This document shows positions 18,834-26,681 of a stretch of DNA of 64,000 nucleotides, one piece after another (position 1 is the stretch's first letter; the number at the start of each line of letters is the position of its first letter). A program made the translations under genes and the position numbers. Source of the DNA: Afipia sp. (GTDB lineage Bacteria; Pseudomonadota; Alphaproteobacteria; Rhizobiales; Xanthobacteraceae); contig JAFKEQ010000001.1 in NCBI GenBank assembly GCA_017308575.1, forward strand, positions 62,001 through 126,000, in the 5' to 3' direction. The notes beneath the pieces are model-generated. The model had not been told where the DNA came from. It saw only the letters and a program-made list of their open reading frames with translations, and did no database searches.

Positions 18834-19691
18834 CTAATTCCTCTCACCCGCCTTCTTCACCGCATCCGCCAGCGACATTTTCGCCGAACCGGGCTTGAGC
18901 GGCTTCTGCTGGCTCTCATGCGGCGCCCAGCCTGACAGCCACACGATGTCGAAGGTCGCGCGGATGCGTCCATCGGCATCGGCGAACCGCTCGGCATAAA
19001 TCTGCGCCATCCGCACGAAAGTCGCACGGCGCGACGGCGCGCGGCGTCGCTCATTGAGCACATTGGTCGCGCCCATCCGCCGCAGGTCCTGCATCAACAC
19101 GAACGCGTTGTCGTAACGCACGACGATGCGATCCACATCCGTCACCGGCAGCGCGAAGCCCGCGCGTTGCAACAGGCTGCCGAGATCGCGGAGATCGGCG
19201 AAGGGCGCGACGCGCGGCGACACGCCGCCCTCCACCTCGGCCTCGGCGGCGGCAAACGACTGGCGCAATTCGGTCAGCGTATCGCCGCCGATGATCGCAG
19301 CGAGAAACAGGCCGTCCGGCTTCAGCGCGCGGCGCACCTGCGCCATCACGCCCGGCAGGTCGTTGACGAATTGCAGTGCCAGCGCGGACACCACGAGATC
19401 GATCGAGGCCGGCGCGAGCGCCAGAGGCTCGGCCTCGGAGAACGGCAAATCCACTGTCCGCCATCGCCGGATACTATCGCCCAGCGCAGCGCGCACCTGA
19501 TCGTCGGGCGTGCCAATATCTGCGGCGTCGGAGAACTCACGCAGCACCGCACGCTGCCGCTCCGCCATATCCTCCGCAACCCGTTCGAGCAGGAACGATG
19601 CTGCGCCCTGCCGCAACGCGCGTGCCTGCCGCTCGCGCAGTAGGGCACGGTCGAACAGGCGTGGCGGAGCGTTATTCGGCGGCGACGTCAT
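18834..19691 (-). CDS. Class I SAM-dependent methyltransferase, BioC/NDUFAF5-like, with degenerate motif I
   Basis: 285 residues. The N-terminus PPRLFDRALLRERQARALRQ and the LALQFVNDLPGVMAQVRRAL and LKPDGLFLAAI segments fit the BioC/NDUFAF5 (malonyl-ACP methyltransferase / hydroxylase assembly) superfamily. The usual glycine-rich SAM motif I is not seen; the corresponding place reads FSDAADIGTPDD. It could be a divergent methyltransferase, a hydroxylase-like member (human NDUFAF5 hydroxylates an arginine of complex I) or a non-catalytic homologue. The C-terminal tail ends SLADAVKKAGERN. It is divergent from comF across 97 bp. Confidence 0.8.
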   Translation of the reverse strand: MTSPPNNAPPRLFDRALLRERQARALRQGAASFLLERVAEDMAERQRAVLREFSDAADIGTPDDQVRAALGDSIRRWRTVDLPFSEAEPLALAPASIDLVVSALALQFVNDLPGVMAQVRRALKPDGLFLAAIIGGDTLTELRQSFAAAEAEVEGGVSPRVAPFADLRDLGSLLQRAGFALPVTDVDRIVVRYDNAFVLMQDLRRMGATNVLNERRRAPSRRATFVRMAQIYAERFADADGRIRATFDIVWLSGWAPHESQQKPLKPGSAKMSLADAVKKAGERN

Positions 19692-19788
19692 GACCGCTAG
19701 GTACGCCCTTGAGGAATGGTCTGCAATTCCCCATAGCCCGCTTGTTTCCGGCCGGTGACGGACCTAGCCTAAAGGCGCGAGGGAGATC

Positions 19789-20610
19789 ATGTCCGACCCG
19801 GATCAGGCATCGTCATATCCTTCAGGCCGGTGGCGCGGACGGTTTCGCGGCACACTGAAAGCCTGTGGCTCTGCTTTTGCTTCACTTCCCCGCGCCGCGC
19901 TCGACGTCGTCCTGCCGACGCTCTGCGTCTCTTGCCACGAACCTGTCGCAGGCGACGGTGTCTGCGCGGCGTGCTGGTCGCAGCTCGCGTTCATCGCGCC
20001 GCCGTTCTGCCCGCGGCTCGGCATTCCCTTTGTCTACGATCCGGGACCGGGCCTGCTGTCGATGCAGGCCATCGCCGATCCGCCTGCCTATCAGCGCGCC
20101 CGCGCCGCCGTCCGCTACGACGACATCGCGCGCACGCTTGTGCACGGGTTGAAGTATCAGGACCGCACCGATCTTGCGCCCATCATGGGCGGCTGGATGG
20201 CGCGGGCGGGAAGCGAGCTTCTGCGGGACGCCGATGCGCTGGTGCCGGTCCCGCTGCACTGGCGCCGCGGCTGGAGCCGCCGCTACAACCAGTCCGGCGC
20301 GCTGGCCGCGGTTATCGCGAAATCGGCCCGGCTGCCCGTACTCGGCGACGCGCTGCGACGGGTGCGCCCGACCCTGCAACAGGTCGGTTTGTCCAAGGCG
20401 GACCGGGCGCTCAACGTGCAGGGCGCGTTCAAGGTCCCGCCGGAGAAAAAATCTGCCGTGCAGGGCCGCCGGATCGTGCTGATCGACGACGTTCTGACTT
20501 CGGGCGCGACAGTAGACGCTTGCGCCCGCGCATTGCTGCGGGCCCGGGCTGCATCGGTGGACGTGCTGGTCTTCGCCCGGGTTGTGGACACCCCTCCGGC
20601 CCCCATATAA
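19789..20610 (+). CDS. ComF family phosphoribosyltransferase-like protein
   Basis: 273 residues. A treble-clef-like pair of CxxC motifs (CVSC near 46-49 and CAAC near 58-61) precedes a type I phosphoribosyltransferase domain with the PRPP loop RIVLIDDVLTSGAT (about 230-243). The substrate region PVPLHWRRGWSRRYNQ is also typical. In Firmicutes and gamma-proteobacteria ComF/GntX relatives are tied to DNA uptake or use; in alphaproteobacteria the role is unclear. First gene of the comF-grxC-nit-DUF1178 run, with 32 bp to grxC. Confidence 0.92.
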   Translation: MSDPDQASSYPSGRWRGRFRGTLKACGSAFASLPRAALDVVLPTLCVSCHEPVAGDGVCAACWSQLAFIAPPFCPRLGIPFVYDPGPGLLSMQAIADPPAYQRARAAVRYDDIARTLVHGLKYQDRTDLAPIMGGWMARAGSELLRDADALVPVPLHWRRGWSRRYNQSGALAAVIAKSARLPVLGDALRRVRPTLQQVGLSKADRALNVQGAFKVPPEKKSAVQGRRIVLIDDVLTSGATVDACARALLRARAASVDVLVFARVVDTPPAPI

Positions 20611-20642
20611 TTTGGGTCCTCACCGTTTCACAAAGGCGAACC

Positions 20643-20915
20643 ATGGCGGCACTTGTCGAAATCTACACGCGTCCCGGATGCGGCTATTGCAGCGCTGCCA
20701 AATCGTTGTTGGCGCGCAAGAACGCCGCCTTCACCGAATATGACGTTGCGGCCGATCCGAACTTTCGTGCCGAGATGCTGGCGCGCGCCAACGGCGGAAC
20801 GACCTTCCCGCAAATCTTCATCGACAAGGTTCATGTCGGCGGCTGCGACGAACTCTATGCGCTCGACCGCGACCGCAAGCTCGACGATCTGCTCGACGGC
20901 CAGAAAGTATCGTGA
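20643..20915 (+). CDS. grxC: Glutaredoxin 3
   Basis: A 90-residue dithiol glutaredoxin that reduces disulfides with glutathione. Active site CGYC at residues 14-17 (YTRPGCGYCSAAK), cis-Pro in TTFPQIFID, and the glutathione-contact motif VGGCDELYALD. The frame is open far upstream, but ATG 20643 is the first start consistent with the family. Its stop shares bases with the next gene's start (TGATG at 20913-20917), so translational coupling with the nitrilase gene is likely. Confidence 0.96.
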   Translation: MAALVEIYTRPGCGYCSAAKSLLARKNAAFTEYDVAADPNFRAEMLARANGGTTFPQIFIDKVHVGGCDELYALDRDRKLDDLLDGQKVS

Positions 20916-21802
20916 TGACAGAAACCCCCGCCACGCCCTTCACCGCGGCCATGGTGCAGATGCGCACCGCGATGCATCCGGAAGCGAGCCTTGCCGAAGG
21001 CATCAGGCTGATCCGCGAAGCCAAGGACAAGGGCGCGGACTATGTGCAGACGCCGGAAGTCAGCAACATCATCCAGCAGAACCGCAAGGCGCTGTTTGAA
21101 ATTCTCGCCGCCGAGGAAGACGACCTGTCGCTGAAGGCCTATCGCGAGTTGGCGAGCGAATTAAAGATCTATCTCCACATCGGATCGCTGGCGGTGCGCG
21201 CCACGCCGGAGCGCGCGGTAAACCGTTCGTTCCTGATCGCGCCGGACGGCGGCATTCTCGCCCGCTACGACAAGATCCACATGTTCGATATCACGCTCGA
21301 CAACGGGGAGAGCTATCGCGAATCCGCGAGCTACCAGCCGGGCGAAGCCGCGGTCATTTCCGATCTGCCATGGGGCCGGATCGGGCTGACCATCTGCTAC
21401 GACATGCGTTTTCCCGCGCTTTATCGCGCGCTCGCGGAGGCAGGCGCGTCCTTCATCACCGCGCCCTCGGCCTTCACCGTGAAGACCGGCGAAGCCCACT
21501 GGCACACGCTGCTGCGCGCCCGCGCCATCGAGAACGGCTGCTACATTTTCGCCGCCGCACAGGCCGGCAAGCACGAAAGCGGACGCGAGACCTACGGCCA
21601 CTCGCTGATCGTCGATCCATGGGGTGAGATCATCGCCGAAGGCAATGGCACCGATACCGGCGTCGTGCTGGCAAAGATCGATCCTGCCAAGGTCCAATCG
21701 GTTCGCAAGAGCATTCCTTCGCTGCAGCATGGCCGCCGCTTCGGCCTGATCGATCCGAAGGGCGGGCCCGAGCATCTGCATCTCGTGCGGGGATCGGCAT
21801 GA
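20915..21802 (+). CDS. Carbon-nitrogen hydrolase (Nit1-like; probable deaminated glutathione amidase)
   Basis: 295 residues from ATG 20915. The nitrilase triad is visible: Glu in TPEVSN, Lys in RYDKIHMFDI and Cys in LTICYDMRFPALYR. The MRFP after the Cys region and the YDKIHMFDI segment are typical of the Nit1/Nit2/YafV branch, which hydrolyses alpha-keto-amide by-products such as deaminated glutathione (family knowledge). The gene is coupled to glutaredoxin 3 upstream and overlaps the DUF1178 start by 4 nt, which supports a glutathione link, though the substrate is inferred. Confidence 0.9.
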   Translation: MTETPATPFTAAMVQMRTAMHPEASLAEGIRLIREAKDKGADYVQTPEVSNIIQQNRKALFEILAAEEDDLSLKAYRELASELKIYLHIGSLAVRATPERAVNRSFLIAPDGGILARYDKIHMFDITLDNGESYRESASYQPGEAAVISDLPWGRIGLTICYDMRFPALYRALAEAGASFITAPSAFTVKTGEAHWHTLLRARAIENGCYIFAAAQAGKHESGRETYGHSLIVDPWGEIIAEGNGTDTGVVLAKIDPAKVQSVRKSIPSLQHGRRFGLIDPKGGPEHLHLVRGSA

Positions 21803-22266
21803 TCCGCTACGCACTCCACTGCGAGCGCGGTCACGAATTCGACAGTTGGTTCCAAAGCTCGGGTGCGTATGACAGCCAGCGCAAGCGCGGGCTGATCGCC
21901 TGCCCGGTCTGCGAATCCACCAAGGTCGACAAGGCGATCATGGCGCCGCGCATCACGCGCAAGGGCAAATCCAGTCCCGCGCCGCAGCCTGCGGCTGTGT
22001 CCGAAGCGGCATCGCCCCCTTCATCGCTGGTGATGGCGCCGCAGGAACGCGAGCTTGTCTCCAAGCTGCGGGAATTGCGCGATCACGTGCTGAAGAACGC
22101 GGACAATGTCGGCAACAAATTTCCGGAAGAAGCCCGCAAGATGCATTACGGCGATATCGAGCACCGCGCGATCTACGGCGAGGCCACTGCCGAGGAAGCC
22201 CGCTCCCTGATCGACGAAGGCGTCGAGGTCGCGCCGCTTCCCGTGCTCCCGGACGACCGCAACTGA
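21799..22266 (+). CDS. DUF1178 family protein
   Basis: 155 residues. The N-terminal signature MIRYALHCERGHEFDSWF, followed by CPVCESTKVDKAIMAPRI, gives a Cys/His set (C8, H12 and C-x2-C) that could bind zinc. A low-complexity linker rich in Pro/Ala follows, then LVSKLRELRDHVLKNADNVG and KMHYGDIEHRAIYGEAT, both conserved in DUF1178. No biochemical role is known to me. It overlaps the nitrilase stop by 4 nt (ATGA), which makes co-expression with grxC and the nitrilase very likely. Confidence 0.92.
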   Translation: MIRYALHCERGHEFDSWFQSSGAYDSQRKRGLIACPVCESTKVDKAIMAPRITRKGKSSPAPQPAAVSEAASPPSSLVMAPQERELVSKLRELRDHVLKNADNVGNKFPEEARKMHYGDIEHRAIYGEATAEEARSLIDEGVEVAPLPVLPDDRN

Positions 22267-22287
22267 ACACTGAGGACCGGATCGATC

Positions 22288-22737
22288 ATGAGCCCTGACT
22301 CGCTATCGTGGTCCGGCTCGTGGCTGGTCTGGGCCGTGCTCTCTGCCGTGTTCGCGGCGCTGACCGCGATCTTCGCCAAGATCGGCGTCGAAGACATCAA
22401 TCCCGATCTGGCGACCTTCATCCGCACCGTCATCGTGCTGATGAGCTTTGCGGTTATTCTTTTCGCCACCGGCCAGTTCCGTGCACCCGGCCCGATCACG
22501 CCGCGGACATGGCTGTTTCTGGTTCTGTCGGGTCTTGCCACCGGCGCATCGTGGCTGTGTTACTTCCGCGCGCTCAAGCTCGGTCCCGCAACACTCGTCG
22601 CGCCGATCGACAAGCTCAGCGTGGTCCTGGTGACGCTGTTCGCCTTCGTGTTTCTCGGCGAGCGGCCGTCCGCCACCGGCTGGCTCGGAATCACGCTTAT
22701 CGCTGCGGGCGCGATTCTTCTCGCGGTGAAAAAGTAG
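22288..22737 (+). CDS. Half-size EamA family membrane protein
   Basis: 149 residues with about five hydrophobic helices and a single EamA domain (LFLVLSGLATGASWLCYFRA, then PIDKLSVVLVTLFAFVFLGE and the end IAAGAILLAVKK). Most EamA/DMT exporters have two such domains, so this one probably works as a dimer, as small multidrug resistance proteins do (inference). It follows the DUF1178 gene by 21 bp in the same direction. Its stop is 1 bp from the stop of the converging full-size EamA gene. It is not a fragment of that gene, which is on the other strand. Confidence 0.88.
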   Translation: MSPDSLSWSGSWLVWAVLSAVFAALTAIFAKIGVEDINPDLATFIRTVIVLMSFAVILFATGQFRAPGPITPRTWLFLVLSGLATGASWLCYFRALKLGPATLVAPIDKLSVVLVTLFAFVFLGERPSATGWLGITLIAAGAILLAVKK

Positions 22738-22738
22738 C

Positions 22739-23638
22739 TCAGCCCGCCACCAGCATGGCGACGCCGATCAGGATCAGGGCGATGCCTGACAGCTCTCTCA
22801 TCGAAATCGGCTGCTTCATCGAATAATACGCCACGCCCTGCGCGAACAGCACCTCGACCAGCGCCAGCGTGCGCACATTGGCCGCCGCCGTCAGCGCAAA
22901 GGCGAGAAACCAGAACAGCGACGCAAACGATCCCATGAAGCCGGCGAACATCGACGGCTTCCAGAGCCGGAAGATCGCCGTCATCGTCCCGGGCGAGCGG
23001 ACGATCAGCCATCCCGAAAGGACGACGGACTGCATCAGCAGCGTCGCGACCAGCGTCACGCTGGCGGCGGTGACGAAGCTGACACCGGTAACGTTGAGGA
23101 TCGCGCCGCGATAGCCCACCGCCGACAGTGCGAAGAACGAGGCGGCGACAAGACCGAGCACCGTCGGTTTGAGATTGCCGAAGCCTTTCATGCCGTCGGG
23201 CCGGATCGCCGTGATGACCACGCCGATCGTGGCGATCACGATCGCCGCCACCTTCATCATGGTGAGATGATCCGACAGAAAGACGAAGCCGAAGATCGCC
23301 GCCTGAATCGCCTCGGTTTTCAGATAGGCCGTGGTCACGACGAACGAGCGCTCGTTCATCGCCATCAGCATCAAGGCGGTGGCAAGAATCTGCGCCATGC
23401 CGCCGACCACCAGCCACGCCCAGAATCCGCTTTCAGGCCACGCGAGCCGGTCGCCGTTCACTGCCAAAATAATGCCGAGAAAAATCAGCGAAAACGGAAA
23501 GCCGAACAGAAAGCGGATATGGGTCGCGCCGAGCGTGCCGAGCTGCGCGGTCAGTCCGCGCTGCATGGCGTTGCGCACGACCTGTCCGGCCGCGGCCAAC
23601 ACCGTGAAGGGAATCCAGAGCCAGATGAGCTGGGTCAT
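22739..23638 (-). CDS. EamA/DMT family transporter
   Basis: 299 residues from ATG 23638 (MTQLIWLWIPFTVLAAAG), about ten hydrophobic helices, two EamA halves. The N-terminal half holds QVVRNAMQRGLTAQLGTLGA and the C-terminal half ends ELSGIALILIGVAMLVAG. A longer reading to 23683 would put the start inside an intergenic repeat and is rejected. Substrate unknown; EamA proteins commonly export metabolites or amino acids. It converges on the half-size EamA gene with 1 bp between the stops. Confidence 0.88.
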   Translation of the reverse strand: MTQLIWLWIPFTVLAAAGQVVRNAMQRGLTAQLGTLGATHIRFLFGFPFSLIFLGIILAVNGDRLAWPESGFWAWLVVGGMAQILATALMLMAMNERSFVVTTAYLKTEAIQAAIFGFVFLSDHLTMMKVAAIVIATIGVVITAIRPDGMKGFGNLKPTVLGLVAASFFALSAVGYRGAILNVTGVSFVTAASVTLVATLLMQSVVLSGWLIVRSPGTMTAIFRLWKPSMFAGFMGSFASLFWFLAFALTAAANVRTLALVEVLFAQGVAYYSMKQPISMRELSGIALILIGVAMLVAG

Positions 23639-23653
23639 CAAGACCCTCGCGAC

Positions 23654-23738
23654 GTCATGGCCGGGCTTGTCCCGGCCATCCAAGTCTGTCTTGGTTCAAG
23701 CAAGCCGTGGATGCCCGGCCCAAGGCCGGGCATGACGC
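23654..23738. repeat. Intergenic inverted repeat (CGTCATGGCCGGG family)
   Basis: Outer arms CGTCATG (23654-23660) and CATGACG (23732-23738) pair, and the inner ATGCCCGGC (23712-23720) with GCCGGGCAT (23726-23734) forms a second hairpin. It lies immediately upstream of the EamA gene and downstream of ubiG, both on the minus strand. I recall this family as abundant in Nitrobacteraceae genomes. Confidence 0.82.
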
Positions 23739-23771
23739 CTGAGCAAGATGCTTGATCGCAGACTCTCACCC

Positions 23772-24521
23772 TCAAACCGCCGCTTCCGCCACCAGCATGT
23801 AGTTCACGTCCATGTCGGACGAAATGGTCCATTTGTCGGCAAGCGGATTGTAGACCACGCCCGCCTGATCGCTGACGGCGAGCTTGTTGCGCTCGAGATG
23901 ATGGGTCAGTTCGGCAGGCGTAACGAACTTGTCCCACTGGTGCGTACCGCGCGGCAGCCAGCGCAGCACGTATTCGGCGCCGACAATGGCGAGCGCGAAG
24001 CTCTTCCAGTTCCGGTTGATGGTCGAGGCCACCAGCATGCTCGACGGTTTCAGCAACGCGGCGCAGCGATCCAGGAACATCCCGACATTGGCGACATGCT
24101 CCACCACTTCCATCGCCAGCACAATGTCGAAGCGCTCGCGCGGGTCCATCTCCTCGATGGTGGTGCAGCGATAGTCGATGGAAAGATGCCCGCGTTCGGC
24201 ATGAAGCTTGGCGACCGAAATGTTGGTCGCCGACGGATCGACACCGATCACCTGCGCGCCGAGCCGGGTCAGCGGCTCGCAGAGCAGGCCAGCGCCGCAG
24301 CCGATGTCGAGGATACGCAGGCCCGACAGGCAGTTCAGGCTTTTCGGACTGCGGTCGAACTTGCGGCAGGCCGCATCACGGATATAGGCCAGCCGCAGCG
24401 GATTGATCTTGTGCAGCGGGGCCATCTTGCCCTTGGGGTCCCACCACTCCTCGGACAACTTGGAGAACCGCGCGACTTCGCCGGGATCGACCGTGGATGA
24501 CGATGCTGAATTCTGGGTCAT
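23772..24521 (-). CDS. ubiG: 3-Demethylubiquinol / polyprenylbenzenediol O-methyltransferase
   Basis: Performs both O-methylation steps of ubiquinone synthesis using SAM. 249 residues. N-terminus VDPGEVARFSKLSEEWWDPK matches UbiG (EEWWD, then PLHKINPLRLAYI). SAM motif I is LDIGCGAGLL (about 71-80), motif II-like VIGVDPSA, and AMEVVEHV. The full glycine motif contrasts with the two divergent methyltransferases at 18834-19691 and 32234-32989. It stands between the PH-domain gene and the repeat, on the minus strand. Confidence 0.96.
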   Translation of the reverse strand: MTQNSASSSTVDPGEVARFSKLSEEWWDPKGKMAPLHKINPLRLAYIRDAACRKFDRSPKSLNCLSGLRILDIGCGAGLLCEPLTRLGAQVIGVDPSATNISVAKLHAERGHLSIDYRCTTIEEMDPRERFDIVLAMEVVEHVANVGMFLDRCAALLKPSSMLVASTINRNWKSFALAIVGAEYVLRWLPRGTHQWDKFVTPAELTHHLERNKLAVSDQAGVVYNPLADKWTISSDMDVNYMLVAEAAV

Positions 24522-24539
24522 GCCGAATTTTACCGTGAG

Positions 24540-24995
24540 CTAGCGCGCCGTGATGTGGTTACGGAATTCGATCGGCGCACCGATCATCTTTATCGTCTTC
24601 GAGCCTTCGCCGACACCGTTCACCCGCACATCTCCCCATCCGAAAATCCGGCCGAGGATACTCTGGGTGACGTCGACACTTTCGATTTTATCTAAACTGA
24701 TTTCAAAGGTCTGGCGCTGGATAAACCCTTCCTTGTGAACCACGCGCAGCGAGGTCACGTCGGTCTCCGTGATCCAGCGCTGAAACCAGGCCCTGAACAC
24801 CAGAAACAGACCGATCAGCCCCAGCAAGGCGCCAACCGCCGCCAGCGGAAAAATGACGCCTCCGCCCGACGCGACCAGGCAGGCGACAGCGCCCGCAAGG
24901 CACAGCAGCCCCGGCGCGTAGACGATCCCGTGAATCGTGGTCGAATAGAGAATCTTCTCCCCCGGCTGCAGAATATCGTCGATATAACGGCCCAT
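24540..24995 (-). CDS. Bacterial PH-domain membrane protein (YdbS/YdbT-like)
   Basis: 151 residues from ATG 24995 (MGRYIDDILQPGEKILY). Two hydrophobic helices (about 25-47 and 50-68) are followed by a bPH2 domain: TDVTSLRVVHKEGFIQRQ, then EISLDKIESVDVTQSILGRI and GWGDVRVNGVGEGS. The N-terminal motif PGEKILYSTTIHG is typical. Function in the family is unknown, probably membrane or lipid related. It lies 18 bp upstream of ubiG on the same strand, so the two may share a transcript. Confidence 0.88.
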   Translation of the reverse strand: MGRYIDDILQPGEKILYSTTIHGIVYAPGLLCLAGAVACLVASGGGVIFPLAAVGALLGLIGLFLVFRAWFQRWITETDVTSLRVVHKEGFIQRQTFEISLDKIESVDVTQSILGRIFGWGDVRVNGVGEGSKTIKMIGAPIEFRNHITAR

Positions 24996-25157
24996 TCCCG
25001 TCTCCGGCTGTGTTCGGGCCGCCAAGCGTGTTGCTTGCTCCCGACCTGATGGGTATGTATAGCCGCCTTTTCGGGGTCATGCTTCCGTTTTGCACGGAAC
25101 CGGCTCCAGCCTGACATCAGCCAACCGGGACAGCGCCATTCGCCGCGATAAGAGATC

Positions 25158-26411
25158 ATGGGCCGCCTAGTCATGAAATTCGGCGGCACGTCCGTCGCCA
25201 ACATCGAACGTATCCGCAATGTCGCGCAGCACGTGAAGCGCGAGGTCGATGCCGGCCATGACGTGGCCGTGGTGGTGTCGGCCATGTCGGGCAAAACCAA
25301 CGAACTCGTTGGCTGGGTCAACGAGGCGTCCGCGCTGCACGATGCGCGCGAATACGATGCCATCGTGGCGTCCGGCGAACTCATCACCGCGGGCCTTCTC
25401 TCCATCGTGCTGCAGTCGCTCGGCATCCAGGCCCGCTCGTGGCAGGGCTGGCAGATTCCGATCCTCACCGACGACGCGCACGGCTCGGCGCGCATCACCG
25501 GCATCGACGGCGGCGAACTGATCAAGCGTTTCAAGGAGCGCAAGGAAGTCGCGGTGGTCGCTGGCTTCCAGGGCATCCATCAGCCGACCGGCCGCATCAC
25601 CACACTGGGCCGCGGCGGCTCGGACACGTCGGCGGTGGCAATCGCCGCCGCGATCCACGCCGACCGCTGCGACATCTACACCGACGTCGACGGCGTCTAC
25701 ACCACCGATCCGCGCGTGGTGCCCAAGGCGCGGCGGCTCGACAAGGTCGCATTCGAGGAAATGCTGGAAATGGCGTCGCTCGGCGCCAAGGTGCTGCAGG
25801 TCCGCTCCGTGGAACTCGGCATGGTTCACAACGTCCCGGTGTTCGTGCGCTCGAGCTTCGACAAGCCGGAAGATATCGATCCCCACGGCACGCCGCCGGG
25901 AACGCTGATTTGCAGCGAGGAGGAAATCATGGAAAGCCAGGTCGTCACCGGTATCGCCTTCTCCAAGGACGAAGCGCAGATCTCCGTGCGCCAGATCGAG
26001 GACAAGCCGGGCATTGCGGCCGCGATCTTCGGGCCGCTGGCGGACGCCAGCATCAATGTGGACATGATCGTCCAGAACGTCTCCGAAGACGGCAAGACCA
26101 CCGATCTCACCTTCACGGTGCCGGCCTCCGAATATACCCGCGCCAAGGACACCATCACCAAGGCCAAGGACAAGATCGGCTACAAGACGATGGATTCGGC
26201 CACCGATGTCGCCAAGGTGTCGGTGATCGGTATCGGCATGCGCAGCCATGCAGGCGTCGCCGCGCAGGCGTTCAAGGCGCTGTCCGAGCGCAGCATCAAT
26301 ATCCGCGCCATCACCACCTCCGAGATCAAGTTCTCGCTGCTGATCGACGCCGCCTATACCGAACTGGCGGTCCGGACCCTGCACACCCTGTACGGGCTCG
26401 ATCAGGCCTGA
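25158..26411 (+). CDS. lysC: Aspartate kinase
   Basis: Phosphorylates aspartate at the entry to lysine, threonine and methionine synthesis. 417 residues. The kinase domain starts LVMKFGGTSVANIERI and includes GRGGSDTSAVAIAAAI and CDIYTDVDGVYTTDPR. Two C-terminal ACT domains (about 262-340 and 345-410: KPGIAAAIFGPLADASINVD and VSVIGIGMRSHAGVA) suggest feedback inhibition by lysine and/or threonine. No lysine riboswitch was recognised upstream. ptsP follows in the same direction, 270 bp later. Confidence 0.97.
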   Translation: MGRLVMKFGGTSVANIERIRNVAQHVKREVDAGHDVAVVVSAMSGKTNELVGWVNEASALHDAREYDAIVASGELITAGLLSIVLQSLGIQARSWQGWQIPILTDDAHGSARITGIDGGELIKRFKERKEVAVVAGFQGIHQPTGRITTLGRGGSDTSAVAIAAAIHADRCDIYTDVDGVYTTDPRVVPKARRLDKVAFEEMLEMASLGAKVLQVRSVELGMVHNVPVFVRSSFDKPEDIDPHGTPPGTLICSEEEIMESQVVTGIAFSKDEAQISVRQIEDKPGIAAAIFGPLADASINVDMIVQNVSEDGKTTDLTFTVPASEYTRAKDTITKAKDKIGYKTMDSATDVAKVSVIGIGMRSHAGVAAQAFKALSERSINIRAITTSEIKFSLLIDAAYTELAVRTLHTLYGLDQA

Positions 26412-26681
26412 GACGCGATGCGGCCGCGGCGTTGCGCCAAGGCCATCTTCTGGAGCAGGTCTCATATTTGGCAGGTGTTTTGCTTGGCAAAACACGCCTC
26501 AATTCGATATAGCCTCATGACAAGGCACGCGCTGGTGGGCCTCTGATTCCGGACCGCTGGATATGTCCGGAGCCACACAAGGAGCTCTGGCGCGTCCTGA
26601 AAAGTCGTTATTTTAACGTCAGTTAACCCTATCGCGGCCACCCGGGCGCCGCGCTGGAGTTGCAGGGTAGGATATCAACGG

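Noticed and set aside
22288..23638. A frameshifted or split EamA transporter
   Set aside because: The half-size and full-size genes are on opposite strands and each has complete ends, so they are separate genes.
24996..25157. Lysine riboswitch before lysC
   Set aside because: The 162-bp gap lacks the conserved L-box features; ACT domains in the protein suggest allosteric control instead.
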